Origin: Canna indica
Lineage: Eukaryota; Streptophyta; Magnoliopsida; Zingiberales; Cannaceae
Reading direction: 5' to 3'
Assembly: GCA_034359265.1 (NCBI GenBank)
Contig: CP136891.1
Span: 61,542,001 to 61,606,000, forward strand
DNA length: 64,000 bases
This document shows positions 12,240 to 24,348 of this stretch, in pieces. Both the position numbers and the translations under genes were made by a program. The notes beneath the pieces were generated by a model. It searched no databases and was not told the DNA's origin. It saw nothing but the letters and a program-made list of their open reading frames with translations. Every line of letters begins with the position of its first letter. Position 1 is the first letter of the stretch.

Positions 12240-13345
12240 GCAACATTGAGCTGTTTTGTAGCAATACTTTTTTAAATGTATGTACACGTTAAATAATATA
12301 ATTTAAAATAAGGTTGTATGTGATTGTTAAATTTATTTATTTTCCCTACTATAATATATTGATACAGTTTTCTATAATGAATATTAGTTTAAAAAAAAAC
12401 ATTTTTTAATTATTTATTTTATAATGTAGATTGAAAATTTTAAATAAGGGTGTATGTGCACGTTAATGTTTTTTTACATTTTTTTTTAAAGATATTATTT
12501 TTCTACTAATAATGATACAATTTTATATGATGAATATTTGTTTTATAAAAAGAACATTTTTTTTAAAATATAGATTGAAAAAATAATTTTGTAATGCAAT
12601 ATTGAGCTATTTTTTCATAATACTTTTTTAAATGTATGTGCACATTAAATAATATAATTTAAAATAAGGTTGTATGTGCACGTTAAATTTATTTTTTTCC
12701 GACTAATAATGATACAATTTTATAAAAAAGATTTTTTTATTATTTATTTTAAAATATAGATTGAAAATTTTAAATAAGGGTGTATGTGCACGTTAATTTT
12801 TTTTAAAAAAGAAGATATTATTTTTCTACTAATAATGATACAGTTTTATATAATGAATATTAGTTTTGTAAAAACATTTTTTAATTTTTTTTTTTAAATA
12901 TAGATTGAAAATTTTAAATATGGGTGCACGTGGACGTTAAAGTTTTTTAAAAATTTATATATAATGAATATTAGTTTTATAAAAATATTTTAAATTATTT
13001 ATTTTAAAAAATATTCAAATACTTTACATTTGAATTTTATTCAATTATTTTACAACAATGAAACTTAGTATTTTTCATTACAATGAAAAACTGTACAATG
13101 AAGTTTAGTATTTTTCATATTTTTTAATTTTTTTTTAAAAAAATATTATTTTTCTACTAACAATGATACAGTTTTATGTAATAAATATTAATCTTATAAA
13201 AACATTTTTAAATTATTTATTTAAAAAAAGATACAAATACTTTACATTCGAATTTTATTCAATTATTTAACAACCAAGAAACTTAGTATTTTTCATTACA
13301 ATGAAAGAACTGTACAATGAAGTTTAGTATTTAACAACCATGTTG
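12240..13345 (+). repeat. AT-rich degenerate direct repeats
   Basis: The block GGTGTATGTGCACGTTAA followed by CTAATAATGATACA, AATGAATATTAG and TAGATTGAAAATTTTAAATA recurs near 12280, 12445, 12670, 12780 and 12915. A second block (ATACTTTACATT, ACTTAGTATTTTTCATTACA, CTGTACAATGAAGTTTAG) occurs twice, near 13018-13115 and 13235-13335. Units drift in length (about 100-220 bp). Nothing coding is seen. It lies between the 0.5-kb array and the Helitron gene, so it may be Helitron 5' sequence. Confidence 0.7.
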
Positions 13346-13404
13346 GAGCATTTTTTTTCCTTTGGTAGGAAAATGGCACAATGGTTTACAGTTAAAAAAT
13401 TGCT

Positions 13405-13857
13405 ATGCTCAAACGTAAGCGAGCTGTGAGGGCATTATTGCGATACCTAACGGGCTATCGCATGAATGAAGGTCCAATGCTAAAGCATGTTAGACGTGTC
13501 AATAGCATCTTACAAATTTTGTTGTTTGAAGGATATAGGTCCTTAACAGGCTCGCATATGTCTTTGGGCCTATATAGGACCCTTCCGAAGCCATATTGTG
13601 ATCAACTGATGGTAATTTGGAGCGATCTACAAGTAAAGAGATATAAAAATTTGGTTGAACAATTTCTATGCCAGTATTTAATAACAATGATGTCTATATC
13701 TCATGAAGATTTCTCCATATGTGAAACACTGGATATATCAGTGAAAAGTGTTTCCTATTTTTATGGCAAAAGGACAATATATATTTTGAAATTTTGTAAT
13801 TCTGGAACAAATTTAGGTTATGAAAATGTTTATGTTTCATTAATTGCAATGTTTTGA
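13405..13857 (+). CDS. Unrecognised 150-residue ORF upstream of Helitron Rep exon
   Basis: An open frame of 150 codons from ATG 13405, with a basic N-terminus (MLKRKRAVRALLRYL). I recognise no domain. It ends 64 bp before the Helitron ATG at 13922, in a different frame, and the gap has a T-rich acceptor-like ...TTTCTCATATAG. Its composition is more balanced than the AT-rich flanks, so it may be a captured or 5' exon of the Helitron. It may also be chance. No function is proposed. Confidence 0.3.
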   Translation: MLKRKRAVRALLRYLTGYRMNEGPMLKHVRRVNSILQILLFEGYRSLTGSHMSLGLYRTLPKPYCDQLMVIWSDLQVKRYKNLVEQFLCQYLITMMSISHEDFSICETLDISVKSVSYFYGKRTIYILKFCNSGTNLGYENVYVSLIAMF

Positions 13858-13921
13858 GATGTTAATTATATTTATTTCATGTTTTCTTATTGTTTCAAGT
13901 TTCTTTTTTTTCTCATATAGA

Positions 13922-14279
13922 ATGGATAGAAAAGTAATTGCTAGGTTAGCCAAATTTCATAGGAGAATGCTTATACAAAGGAAAAAAATATCCCGTGGTT
14001 CAAATGAAGGAGGAGATATTCATACAAGAAGATATTATGGTATAAATTTGAATTATGATGAATCAACTATAAGAAGATTGCGTGGAAAAGAATCAAGATT
14101 TCAAAGAAAGTCAATTATGATTAGTCAAAGGAAAAATACTCGAGGTGTTGTTCTAAATTCGATTTCAAGTACTTTACCAAGTCACATATATATTCAAGTA
14201 GGAGAGTCGTCAAGAAGTAATGCTCATACAACTAAGTTGGAAGATATGATAACAAAGGATTTTCGGAGCGGTGATATCT
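13922..14279 (+). pseudogene. Helitron Rep/helicase gene, N-terminal exon
   Basis: Starts at ATG 13922, just after TTTTTTTCTCATATAG. It encodes a basic, low-complexity leader (MDRKVIARLAKFHRR..., then RRLRGKESR and SSTLPS) of the kind found before the zinc-binding region of plant Helitron proteins. It ends at a donor-like T-GTAAGT (14279/14280). Splicing to the acceptor TTTAACAG at 31694 keeps the frame: ...SGDI joins LEIPMIEP, followed by the zinc-binding segment. It is classed as pseudogene because the downstream exons are broken. Assignment rests on position and this frame continuity; the leader alone is not diagnostic. Confidence 0.6.
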
Positions 14280-15723
14280 GTAAGTCATTTTATATTATAA
14301 TCTCTATATTTTTTTTCCTAATTTGAGTTTCTACTCGGTAAATATTTATTTTCTTAGAACCAACAAAATTTATTATATAAATAGTTGACATCTCTTTTAC
14401 ATTTGAAAATTCATAATTTTTTTAGAAAGATGAAACTTAGTAATTTAAATAGTAAGTTTTACTTATTTTAAAGAGATACCAGTATTAAAAACAATCAATA
14501 GAAATATTTAATTTTAATGTTATTTTACAAAAGTATCACGCCCAAACTCAGGGTCACGTGATCGTCCAGGATATACGCGTCTATACCCCGTAGCCTAACC
14601 CATGCACATGCCAACTCATGATAATAAAACATCCGAAAAGAATGTAACGAGTTTTATTTTCAATTAAAATGAAACCAAATCAGATTTCATTAGAAGCAAG
14701 TTTAGCAAAATAGTAAAGTGCGGAAATAATAAATTAAAATCCAACGGTTCATTTACAAGTGAAATCTAAAATGAAAGACATGAATGTCCCCAAGGGACTA
14801 CAACTTCAAAATACCAAAATATAGGTGCATGACAAATTACCAAAAACTCGACTACGACCCATAACTAGGACTGCTATGAGATCAATGTGGCTCCTTTGCC
14901 CTCTAGCCGTGCCAAGTGCTTCAGCTCACCTCACCGGTCAGGCTCTGCAAAAAAAACAAAAATGATAACGGGCGAGTTCAAAAGAACTCAGTGAGCGGTT
15001 CTACCAACCCCCACCATAAAAAAAACACTGAGAGAAAGAATAAAATGCCCCTAACACATACAAGAGCAGATCATCAAGTGGTACAACTAGATAACAGGCC
15101 AACTGGCCATCTCATGTCCCAAAGACAAACCATTTCACTAAGCAGTGAAATTCAACAGGACTTAGCCTACTAGTGCCCTAAGGCAACACATAAGGCTCAA
15201 GGGTTATAAGGATAATCGGGATTGACCCATCCAAACTTATCCTATAATAGAACCCTTAGAATAAATGCAAGAATAATCGGGATTCACCCATCCGAACTTA
15301 TTTCTTAAATAAAGTAACTCGAGAACAATCGGGATTTGTCCGTCTGAATTTGTTGTAATATCCTAGATATTTAATTTATTATTATTATTTTTTATTGCGA
15401 GTGTTTGCCAGCCTAGAGGACTAGTTCGTGGTCGGGCCAAGTCGAGTCTTGGTCCGGGGCGAGCTTGCGAGCTCGGGTAAGTAGGATGTGAATTTATGAA
15501 TTTATGAATTTTTAGGCTTGGGTAGTGGAGAGTATTTAATTTGGTGTTGTGTGTGCATAATTGCTAATTATGCTCATATGAGTATTTAATTAATTGCTTG
15601 TGGTTTATTTGAATGAAATTAATTAAATTATTTAAGTCTATCGGGTTAGTGGATTTTGGTTTTAGTTTAAGGTGGATGCGGATTGTGAATTAAGGATTTC
15701 AGGGGTTAGAGTTGAGGAGGGTG

Positions 15724-15730
15724 TATAAAC
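15724..15730 (+). promoter_or_regulatory. TATA box of Tekay solo LTR
   Basis: TATAAAC in the conserved context GAGGAGGGTGTATAAACCCC, about 370 bp into the LTR. The same position holds TATAAAA in sister LTRs. Confidence 0.6.
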
Positions 15731-17079
15731 CCCCCCCTCATGGCTTGTGGTTGCTATTTTGGAGCCACCCAAAGAGTTGATAAAGGGAGCCAGCCGCCTT
15801 TCCCTTTACTCCTTGGAGCTGCCGCCACCCAGAGCCAAGCCGAGCCGTCTGCTTCCTCTTCCCCTTCCTCTCTTCCTTCCTTACCTTTGGAGCCGAGCCG
15901 AGAGGAGCCGAGTCGAGCCACCTGCTTCCTCTATTCTTTCCCTTTGGAGCCAAGCCAAGGGGAGCCGTGCCGCCCTCTTCTTCCCCTCTCTCCCTCTCTC
16001 CAAGCCGGCGGCTTGAAGTGAGCCGCCACCTTGCTTCCTCTTTTTCGGGGTTGAGCCGTCGAATTTCGAAGCCGAAATCAGAGGCTGTCGATTGGATTTT
16101 CATCTCCAATCCCTTCCTTAATTAAGTGAGTGGTTTTATCCGTCCTATTCTAGTTTTTTTCAAATTTTCTTGAAGCCGCCCTGAAGATTCTTGATCTTGA
16201 TGATGTTTTTTTGTGTTCTTGAGATTTTCTTAGTTTCCATGTCATGCTCAGATTTTAAATTTTGATCTTATAACATGGGACATATGTTTAATGGAAGATC
16301 TGTGATTTCATAATTTAATTTTGTGAATCTTGGATGCAACCTCATCTTGGAGTTCTAGATGTTCTTGATGCTATAGATTAATTAATCTCCTTGATTCTTG
16401 ATTTAGAGATTGATATATATGCTAGCTTTTATTTAGTGAAAATTATGAGATTGTATGCATGATTGGAATGATAGCATAAATCTGTGATATTAGAAATTTA
16501 GGAATTTAATTATGTGAAATTCGGATTTTATTTCATGAGGTGCTGGAAATTTCAGCTTTCTGAAATTTATATGTTGTTTGTTGAATCTGAGCTGATTTTT
16601 TATTTTTATGTTGTTATGTGCTTAGATCTCTGAACATAGTCATGTAACCTATCGTTTCGACCAGAAAAGATAGTTTGGAAACAAATGACATACTTTGGAG
16701 ACTAGATTCGAGTTAGACACAACAGTTCTGGTCAGAACAGTAATCTAAAACAAAATCCTAAAATGAAAACCCTAATTGAGATGATCTAAATTTTAATTTT
16801 ATAATAAAAATTGGGTTTATGGGTGAGAATAATTTGTTATTAACCAACTTACAAGTTATTCATAAAATAAAACCACACGAGTTCATGACATTACGGGTCT
16901 AAGGGATAGGGGTCGGGTTTGGAGTGTCGAGACGCTTCATGATGAGCCATATAATTGAGAATGGCAGAGCGGCTCAATTAGGAGCCGGGTTACGGGCTAC
17001 GCTCGGGTGGTTGGACGCCAAATTCTCAACCTACAAGATAAGTTCGGAGGGCCTTCCCGATTATCTTAGTGGGTGATGT

Positions 17080-17225
17080 TACCTGCGGGCATGGTAGGGC
17101 TTCGACCGGATGCACCTCTTGATGGTGATGTTGCCTCTAGGCATGGTAGGGCTTCGACCCGATGCACCATTTTTGTTGGTGATGTTGCCTTTGGGCATGG
17201 TAGGGCTTCGGCCTGATGCACCTCT
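17080..17225 (+). repeat. LTR-internal ~55-bp minisatellite, about 3 copies
   Basis: The unit contains GGTGATGTTGCCT, GGGCATGGTAGGGCTTCG and CCTGATGCACC. It is homologous to the arrays at 41135, 46735 and (reverse) 55820. Confidence 0.8.
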
Positions 17226-19609
17226 TTGGAGAGTTACATGCCGTGGGCATGGGTGACCTATTGGCCTGGTAGCTAGTCACACCTCTGTGACTTTGCCTCT
17301 TTAGAGATAGAATTTATTTATGTTATGTCTGTGTTTGTTTGTGAGGGTGGGTAAATATGCTCGCTGAGTTCTTTGAACTCACCCATTATCGTATGATTTC
17401 TATTTTGCAGAACCTGATCGGTGAGGTGGGTTGGATGCACTTGGCGTCATTGGATGGCAGAGGAGCTGCTGGATCTCATAGTAGTCCTAGTTAAGGTCGT
17501 AGTCGAGTCTTTTGGTAGTTGTCATGCACTTGTATTAGTTTGATTTGGAGTTATAGCCCTAAGGGCATTTATGTCATTTATTTCAGGTTTTATTTGACTG
17601 AACTTTTTAACTATTGGACTTAATCGCATTTTTGTATTTTTCTATTTTTTCTGAGCTATTAAACTAAACTTGGTGTTGGTTCGCTTTTCCTTCAAAATAA
17701 AACTTATTATTTTCTTTCTACTACATTATTTGATTTGGCATATGCATGGTTAGGCTTCAGGGTATAGGCACGTATACCCTGGCCGGTCACGTGACCCTGA
17801 GTTGGGGCGTGACACTTGTTCCACGAGAAAACACAGGAACAATCGGGATTCGCTCATCCGAACTTATTCCTTTAAAAATATAGAAACTTAGGAACAATTG
17901 GGATTTGCCCATCCGAACTTATTCACCAAGAAACGTAGAAACAATTAGGATTCACCCATCCGAACTTGTTCCTTAACACAGGTTGGGAATTAACTATCCA
18001 ACCTTCAGGGCCAAGCCCACAAACTGGCTCCTATCTAAGCCTCTTTATCATTCATAAAGATGTGGCGCCAACAAGACCTAAGTCAAGTGTCTTCTACGGT
18101 GTCTTAGAGATGTCTTTATTGGGAAACGTCGGAACACTCATTGCCGACCCCAACTCCTAGACCCGTAATATCATAAATCCATGAGGTTTTATTTAATGCA
18201 TAAAATTTAATTTGTTGGCTCTTAACAGATTATGGTGCCCCTTGAATTTTAATTTTACAATTAAAATTTCTATTTGCCAAAATTATGGTTTTGTTTTAGG
18301 GTTTTGTTTCAGTTTATCGTTGAGCCCAAAACTGATGCACCCAAGTTGAATCTGACTTCCAAAGTGTGTCCTATGGATCCATACTATGTTTTCTGGTCAA
18401 AATGATAGGTTACACGACTATGTTCAGTAAACTATAATCAGCCCTGAATCAACAATTTGGCAAGATTAAGTTTTCAGCATATCATGGAAATTAATCCGAA
18501 ATTCACAGAAATTAAATCCATAATCACTATCAAAACAGATTTATAACATTAGGATAAATCTCACAAAAATCATATTTGTTAAACAAGATTAGTGAGCATC
18601 AATATCATATTTAAGCAAGAATCAAGCTTCATGATCAAGAACTCATATCAAGAACACCCATGGCATCAAGATCAAATCCTATCTTTGTAAAACATGATTA
18701 ATATCCAAAAATCGCAGATTTAATCACAAGGCATGCATTAACATTATAAGAACCTAAATTGGTAAGCAATTCAAGGCATAAATCTCAAAAATACACAAGA
18801 GTCCTCTCTTAGACATTTCATCAAACACTTCGAGGGCACTCCTTCTTCCACCTTGGCCGAGCACCCCTAGGGTATTCCTAGGGCTGCCGAGTGTCACACC
18901 CCAAAACCCGAGCATGATCGGCCAGAGTACTACACGTACCCCGAAGCCTAACCCAACTAAGAGAAACAATAATATAGAAATCCTGAATAATTTCATAGAA
19001 GGAGAAACCAATTTTCTCGAACTAAACATAATCAAACAAATATCTCAATTCAAAAATCCAATGCCAATAAATGATCAAACTCCTTTAAGTAAAATCAAAT
19101 AGTCAAAAATAAAGTTTTTATCGTTAAAAATGCAAAAAACAAATCTAAACACTGACCCATATGACTAAAGAAAACATAAAAGACCTTACAGACTTGGGTA
19201 TACATCCCCCGACCATGATATGTCATGAGATCCGTTGTCCCTGACGTCACCAGCTGCGCTACTGCATCCCAATACCCATCTGATCACGCTCAGAGGCTGA
19301 AAAAAATAACAATAATATGAAAGAGTAAGTCCAACTAGGATTTAGTGAGTAGTTTAGCCTTCAACCAACCATGTTCACTACCACAACTCCACCAAGCAAT
19401 ATTTTATCTTAATAATCAACTAGTCATTAATGATAACAAATAACATAACCATCATTTCAAATGGAACATAAATACTAATGTATGAAACCATTTCAACCAT
19501 GTAAAGAATAAGTATAATGTGCTCAATCAATATTTTAAATAAAGTAAACATCAGAGCACATTTATTTTTCTCAAGCAAACCACCCGGGTCGGTCGTTAGT
19601 GTGGCGGTG

Positions 19610-19705
19610 CTGACGAGCTTCCTGGTCCAATATCGAGGGACCTGTCGGTCCAATATCCAGGGACCCATCGGTCCAATAATCCAAGGACCCGTCGGTCCTA
19701 CGAGT
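19610..19705 (-). repeat. Short minisatellite with GGACCCGTCGGTCC core
   Basis: Three units of about 27-30 bp, each with an interrupted palindrome GGACC...GGTCC (GGACCTGTCGGTCC, GGACCCATCGGTCC, GGACCCGTCGGTCC). Confidence 0.75.
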
Positions 19706-20184
19706 CGGGCACTAATCACCTCTATCTCAGTGTACGTCCCCCTCAGGCCACCCGGGTCGGTCATCAGTGTGGCGACTGACGAGCTTCCCAGTCCACAACC
19801 ACAAACACACCCAAGCATTCATAAATCAACCAACAATTTTAAGTAATGATAAAAGAAGATAAACATAACATCCTCATGCATGTATAATCATCCTAGGACC
19901 ACTTGGGCCCTTGATATCCACATATTAAGCATGCACATGATCCGAGGCCATTCACCGGCATAAGCATCACCAAGTCCATTCCAATAATACATAACCCAAT
20001 ATTCATCCACGTGCTTATCATACAAGACAACTAACATACTTTACTTTTTGATATAGATATACAATGATAAATAGAAAGGATGTGAAGGGAAGGTCTTAAT
20101 GAGTTTATACATGTAGCTACTCAATTGTTCTCATGCCCTCTTCCTTATAGAGCTAGTCTCAAACTTATGTGTATTGTGTACATT

Positions 20185-20355
20185 GTTTTGTCACCCATGT
20201 TCATCTTTTTTTCAACTATATTCACTGTTTTGGCTGCTATATTCATTGGTTTATCTACTATGTTCACTGATTTGCCTAATATATCCACTGCTTTCTATTA
20301 GGTTCACTGGTTTTACCATGCTTCCTATTTCTACTATGTTCACTGTTTTAAGGTT
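20185..20355 (-). repeat. Pyrimidine-rich minisatellite, TATTCACTG/TATGTTCACTG units
   Basis: Six or so units of roughly 25-30 bp (CTATATTCACTGTTTT, CTATGTTCACTGATTT and similar). It is LTR-internal, and its short open frames have no homology I recognise. Confidence 0.75.
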
Positions 20356-20872
20356 GTTTGGGTTAGTCTATGTGTAGGATCTTCCTACCTTACCTTGTTG
20401 AATTATACTACTATAAATGAAGCCTACAATGAACCTAGGTAAATTGCATGAACATCAATTCAAGATGAGCATACATTAACATCATGATACTATCAAGGTA
20501 ATATTCAAGAAATATTACTATAAGATACCAATTAGTTAGTGCAGGGAACAACCACCTAAAAGCAAGCAAATGACAAGAAAATAAAAATAGAAAATTGAAT
20601 TTCTTGTGGCAGCCGGCCATTGCAGCAATGAAGAGGAGGAGCTTGATTCCTCTTGTAGCAGCCCACATGAATAAGAATTGATAGAAATCAAGTGAGAAAC
20701 CTTCCACTCACTGGCTTAAGGAAACAAGATGGAAGAAGGAATGCAAGGTTTCCCGACGATCAATTTCGGCGGACTCACAAAATACGACCTCGATTTGAGT
20801 CTCCCTCCCATAGCCGACGCCTCCTCCTACTCGCCTCGGATGCTGTGCGGCGCCCCAGCCATACAACCCAGG

Positions 20873-20881
20873 CTATATATA
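20873..20881 (-). promoter_or_regulatory. TATA box of nested Tekay LTR
   Basis: TATATATAG on the minus strand, 162 bp upstream in LTR sense of the donor-like site. Confidence 0.5.
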
Positions 20882-21944
20882 ATATTGGGGTTTAATTGGT
20901 ACGTCGAATTACTATTTTACCCCTTCTAACTCAACTAGAAAATCCACTATAAATCCATTTTAAGTCCGATTCGAGTTCTGATCGAACCATTGGACTCGAC
21001 TCGAGATCTACTTTCATTATGACATGCCAAATTAAAGAGATAACATATATAGAATTTCTTAAAAAATTTCTATTTCAAAAGCTTACCAGTGTTAGACCCG
21101 AAAACTCCGTTAACCAGCTTAACTTAAGTCCATGATTTCCTACTATAAAACCAAAATAAACTTAATCAAATTTTGGCTATCACACCGAGCCACAAAGGGG
21201 AAACCTCGGGTTCCCTCCCACAAGTCGACACAAGATTTCGGCGATCAAAACACAAAATCGACGGGTGTCACGCCCCAACATAGGGTCACGTGACCGGCCA
21301 AGGTATACGTGCCTATACCCCACAGCCTAAACCATGCACATGCCAACTCAACAAGTAAATATAGCGAAAGAAATAACAAGTTTTATTTCAAATGAAAAGC
21401 GAACCAAAACATAGTTTTATTTCAAGAAGCTCGATGAAACGTAAAGTGCGGAAATAACAGTTAAGTTCAACAATTCAAAAGTTCAGATACAATAAATCCT
21501 CAAATAAATAAAATAAATGCCCTCAGGGCTACAACTCCCAATCAAGCTAATACAAGTGCATGACTACTACCAAAGGACTCGACTACGATCCTAACTAGGA
21601 CTGCTATGAGATTATGCGGCTCCATTGCCCTCCAGCTGCGCCAAGTGTTCCGGCCCACCTCATCGGTCAAGCTTTGCAAAACAAAAATCAAACGACAACG
21701 GGTGAGTTCAAAGAACTCAACGAGTGGTTTTACCAACCCTCACAAATAAAAACACAGAGATAACAATAATTAAATCTATCTCTAAAGAGACAATGTCAAG
21801 GTGTGACTAGCTACCAAGCCAACAGGCCACCCATGCCCAGGCATCTAACCCTCCAAGAAGTGCATCAGGCTGAAGCCCACCATGCCCGAAGGCAACAACA
21901 CATACTAAAGAAGTACGAATCCCGCCATGCCCGAAGGCTAAAAC

Positions 21945-22270
21945 ACATACTAAGATAATCGAGAAGGCCTTCCAAACTTATCCTAGTATACAGAAATTGG
22001 AGAGCAATCGGAAAAGGCCCTTCGAACTTGTTCGACGAGACGCGTAGGGACAATCGAGATTCGCCCATCCGAACTTGCCCATTTAAGATATCATAGGAGT
22101 AATCGGGAAAGTCCCTCCGAACTTACTCCTAAAGGATATCACAAGAATAATCGGGAAAGACCCTCTGAACTTATTCCTTAACACCACCTCGGGGATAATC
22201 GGGTAGGCCATCCGAACTTATCCCACGAGGCTGAACCAGAACAATCGGGAAAGGCCATCCGAACTTGTTC
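21945..22270 (-). repeat. LTR-internal ~50-bp minisatellite, about 7 copies
   Basis: The unit core is (A)ATAATCGGGAAAGGCC followed by TCCGAACTTATTCC, with variable spacers. The same unit is present with fewer copies at 15195-15350 and 17830-17990, in the host LTR. Confidence 0.85.
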
Positions 22271-23584
22271 TACAAGTTGGGAATTTGGCGTCCAACCACC
22301 CGGGCGTAGCCCATAACCCGGCTCCTAATTGAGCCGCTCCGCTATGCTTTAGGATATGGTGCATCAAGACCTAAGTCAAGATTCTCCTACGATGTCCTAG
22401 AGGTGTCCTTATCATGAAGCGTCTCAACACTCCAAACCCGACCTTTATCCCTTAGACCCGTATTGTCATGAACCCGTGTGGTTTTATTTCATGCATACTT
22501 TATGAGTTGGTTCATAACAGATTATGCTCACCCTTAACCCAATTTTAATAATATAATTAAAATTTAGATCATCTCAATTAGGGTTTTGTTTTAGGGTACT
22601 ATTCTGCCCAGAACTGCTATGTGTAACCTGAATCTAGTCTCCAAAGTGTGTCATATATTTCCAAACTATGTTTTCTGATCGAAACGATAGGTTATACGAC
22701 TATGTTCAGAGATCTAATAACATAATAACAGAGAAAATAAAAATCAGCCCAGATTCAACAAACAACATGTAAAATTCAGAAAGCTGAAATTTCAGCACAT
22801 CATGAAATAAAATGCGAATTTTACAGAATTAAATTCCCAAATTTCTAACATCACATATTCATGTGATCATGCCCATCATGTATATATTCTCATAATTTTT
22901 ACTAAATAAAAATTAACATCTATAGCAAGAATTCCTTAATCAAGATTAAAGGAAATTAACTAATCTATGTCATCAAGAACATCTAAAATTCTAAGATGAG
23001 GTTGCATCCAAGATTCACAAGATTTAATCCAAAGAAAAATCACTGATCTTCTATCAAACATATGCCCCATGAAACAAGATCTATGTTTAAAATCTAAGCA
23101 TGGCATGGAAATCAAGAAAAAACTCAAGAACATTAAAAAGATCATCAAGATCATGAAGTCTTCAAAACAGCTTCAAGAAATCCGAAGAAAAACCCGAAGA
23201 GGAGGGATAAAACCACTCACCTTAATTTGAAAAAAGATTGGTGAAGAAAATCCAATCGACGGCCTTTGATTTCGGCTCCGAAATCCGACGGCTCAACCCC
23301 CAAAGAGGAAGGGGCAGGCGGCAGCTCCTCCTAAGCTGTCGGCTGCAAGGGGAAGGGAAGAAGCAAGAGGGGGCGGCTCGGCTCAGGGCAGGGGCTTCCT
23401 TGACTCGGCTCCAAAGTGAAGAGAAGGGGAGGAGGAGAAGAAGAGAAGGCTGGCTGTGGGCGGCGGCGGCGACTCCAAGGGGAAGAGGAAAGGGGGCTGG
23501 TCGGCTGGGTGGCTTGGCGGCTGGCTCCCTTTCTCACAACTTTGGGTGGCTCCAAAATAGGAGCCACAAGCCAAGGGGAGGGAG

Positions 23585-23591
23585 TTTTATA
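23585..23591 (-). promoter_or_regulatory. TATA box of nested Tekay LTR
   Basis: TATAAAA on the minus strand inside GAGGGAGTATAAAACTCCC, the family's conserved promoter context. Confidence 0.65.
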
Positions 23592-24295
23592 CTCCCTCCT
23601 CAATCCTAACTCCTCTAAACCCTTTAACCAACCCGCATCCACCTCAAGCCGAACCTGAACCCGCTAACTTAACTTAACTCAATTAAACTTATTCTAAAAT
23701 AAATCATAAGCAATTAATTAAATACACCCACATGAACAATTATGCACACACAACATCAAATTAAATAATTTCAACTACCCAAGCCTAAAATTCATAAATT
23801 CATATTCTACTTACCCGAGCTCGCAAGCTCGCTCCGGACCATGAGTCGGCTCGACCACGAACTAGTCTGCTAGGCTAGCAAACACACATAAGAGGAAAAA
23901 TAATAAATTTAAATATCTAGGATATTACAACGAGAAACGATCAAGAACTGACAATGTCCAAATCCGCTCAAGAACACAAGTGAAAACCCGAGAAAATGAG
24001 GGGTAAAACCACTCACTTGATTAGGCAAAAGAAATAGAGGAGGACTTCCAAGCGGCGGTCACCGAATCCGGCCTCAAAGGTGCGGCGGCTCCAAGAACTC
24101 AAGGGGCGGCTTGGCTCCAAACAAGGGAGAGGGGCGCCGGCTTCAACCAAGCCAACGGCTTGGTCTCCAAGGAAGAGGGAAGAGGGGCTGGGTGCTTGAG
24201 GGCGGCAGCTCCAAGGAAGATGAAAGGGGAGAGGGGTGGCTCGGCTTGGCTGGGCAGCTCCTCTCTCCACTCGGCTGGTGCGGCTCCAATAGGGA

Positions 24296-24303
24296 TTTTA
24301 TAA
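24296..24303 (-). promoter_or_regulatory. TATA box of the host Tekay LTR
   Basis: TTATAAAA on the minus strand in GGGGATTATAAAATCCC. It belongs to the 23930-24348 piece of the LTR that begins at 14534. Confidence 0.6.
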
Positions 24304-24348
24304 TCCCCTCCTATAGCTTCCTATTCACACCCTAACCCTCACTCATAT

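Larger units (their letters stand above)
15354..17814 (+). mobile_element. Tekay-type Gypsy solo LTR (nested)
   Basis: 2461 bp from TGTAATATCCTAG to GGGGCGTGACA, plus strand, flanked by TTTGT (15349-15353) and CTTGT (17815-17819), one mismatch. It has a TATA box (15724-15730) and a GC-rich leader with GGAGCCGAGCC repeats (15800-16030). The donor-like AA-GTGAGTGG is at 16126, the inverted repeat TGAGTTC-TTT-GAACTCA at 17365-17381, and the acceptor-like TATTTTGCAG ends at 17410, giving a putative intron of 1285 nt. About three copies of a ~55-bp repeat (GGGCATGGTAGGGCTTCGAC) lie at 17080-17225. Confidence 0.92.
18892..21184 (-). mobile_element. Tekay-type Gypsy solo LTR (nested, divergent)
   Basis: 2293 bp from TGTCACACCCC to ...CTATCACA, flanked by perfect CCGAG duplications (18887-18891 and 21185-21189). 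It is clearly diverged from the other copies but keeps the layout. It has acceptor-like TTTTTTCAG (reverse, AG at 19297-19298), an inverted repeat TAAGTCC-AACTA-GGATTTA (19326-19344, one imperfect pair), donor-like CCACTCAC ending at 20711, and TATA (20873-20881). The predicted intron is 1415 nt. Internal minisatellites: GGACC(C/T)(G/A)TCGGTCCAATA at about 19620-19700, and units around TATGTTCACTG/TATTCACTG at about 20185-20355. Confidence 0.9.
21266..23929 (-). mobile_element. Tekay-type Gypsy solo LTR (nested)
   Basis: 2664 bp from TGTCACGCCCC to GGATATTACA, flanked by ACGGG (21261-21265) and ACGAG (23930-23934). It has the inverted repeat TGAGTTC-AAA-GAACTCA (21703-21719) and an intact donor-like CCACTCACC ending at 23220. 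The acceptor reads CAA instead of CAG (reverse TTTGCAAAA at 21673), so splicing would be lost here. TATA lies at 23585-23591. The GC-rich leader (23290-23570) gives overlapping Arg/Gly/Pro-rich open frames on both strands that are not genes. Seven ~50-bp repeats lie at 21945-22270. Confidence 0.92.

Noticed and set aside
15738..16109. Overlapping open frames on both strands in GC-rich LTR leaders (also 23238-23642, 33087-33597, 45216-45605, 24013-24335, 57175-57468)
   Set aside because: They follow from a stop-poor GGAGCCGAGCC repeat; several frames are open at once, the peptides differ between copies, and none matches a known protein.
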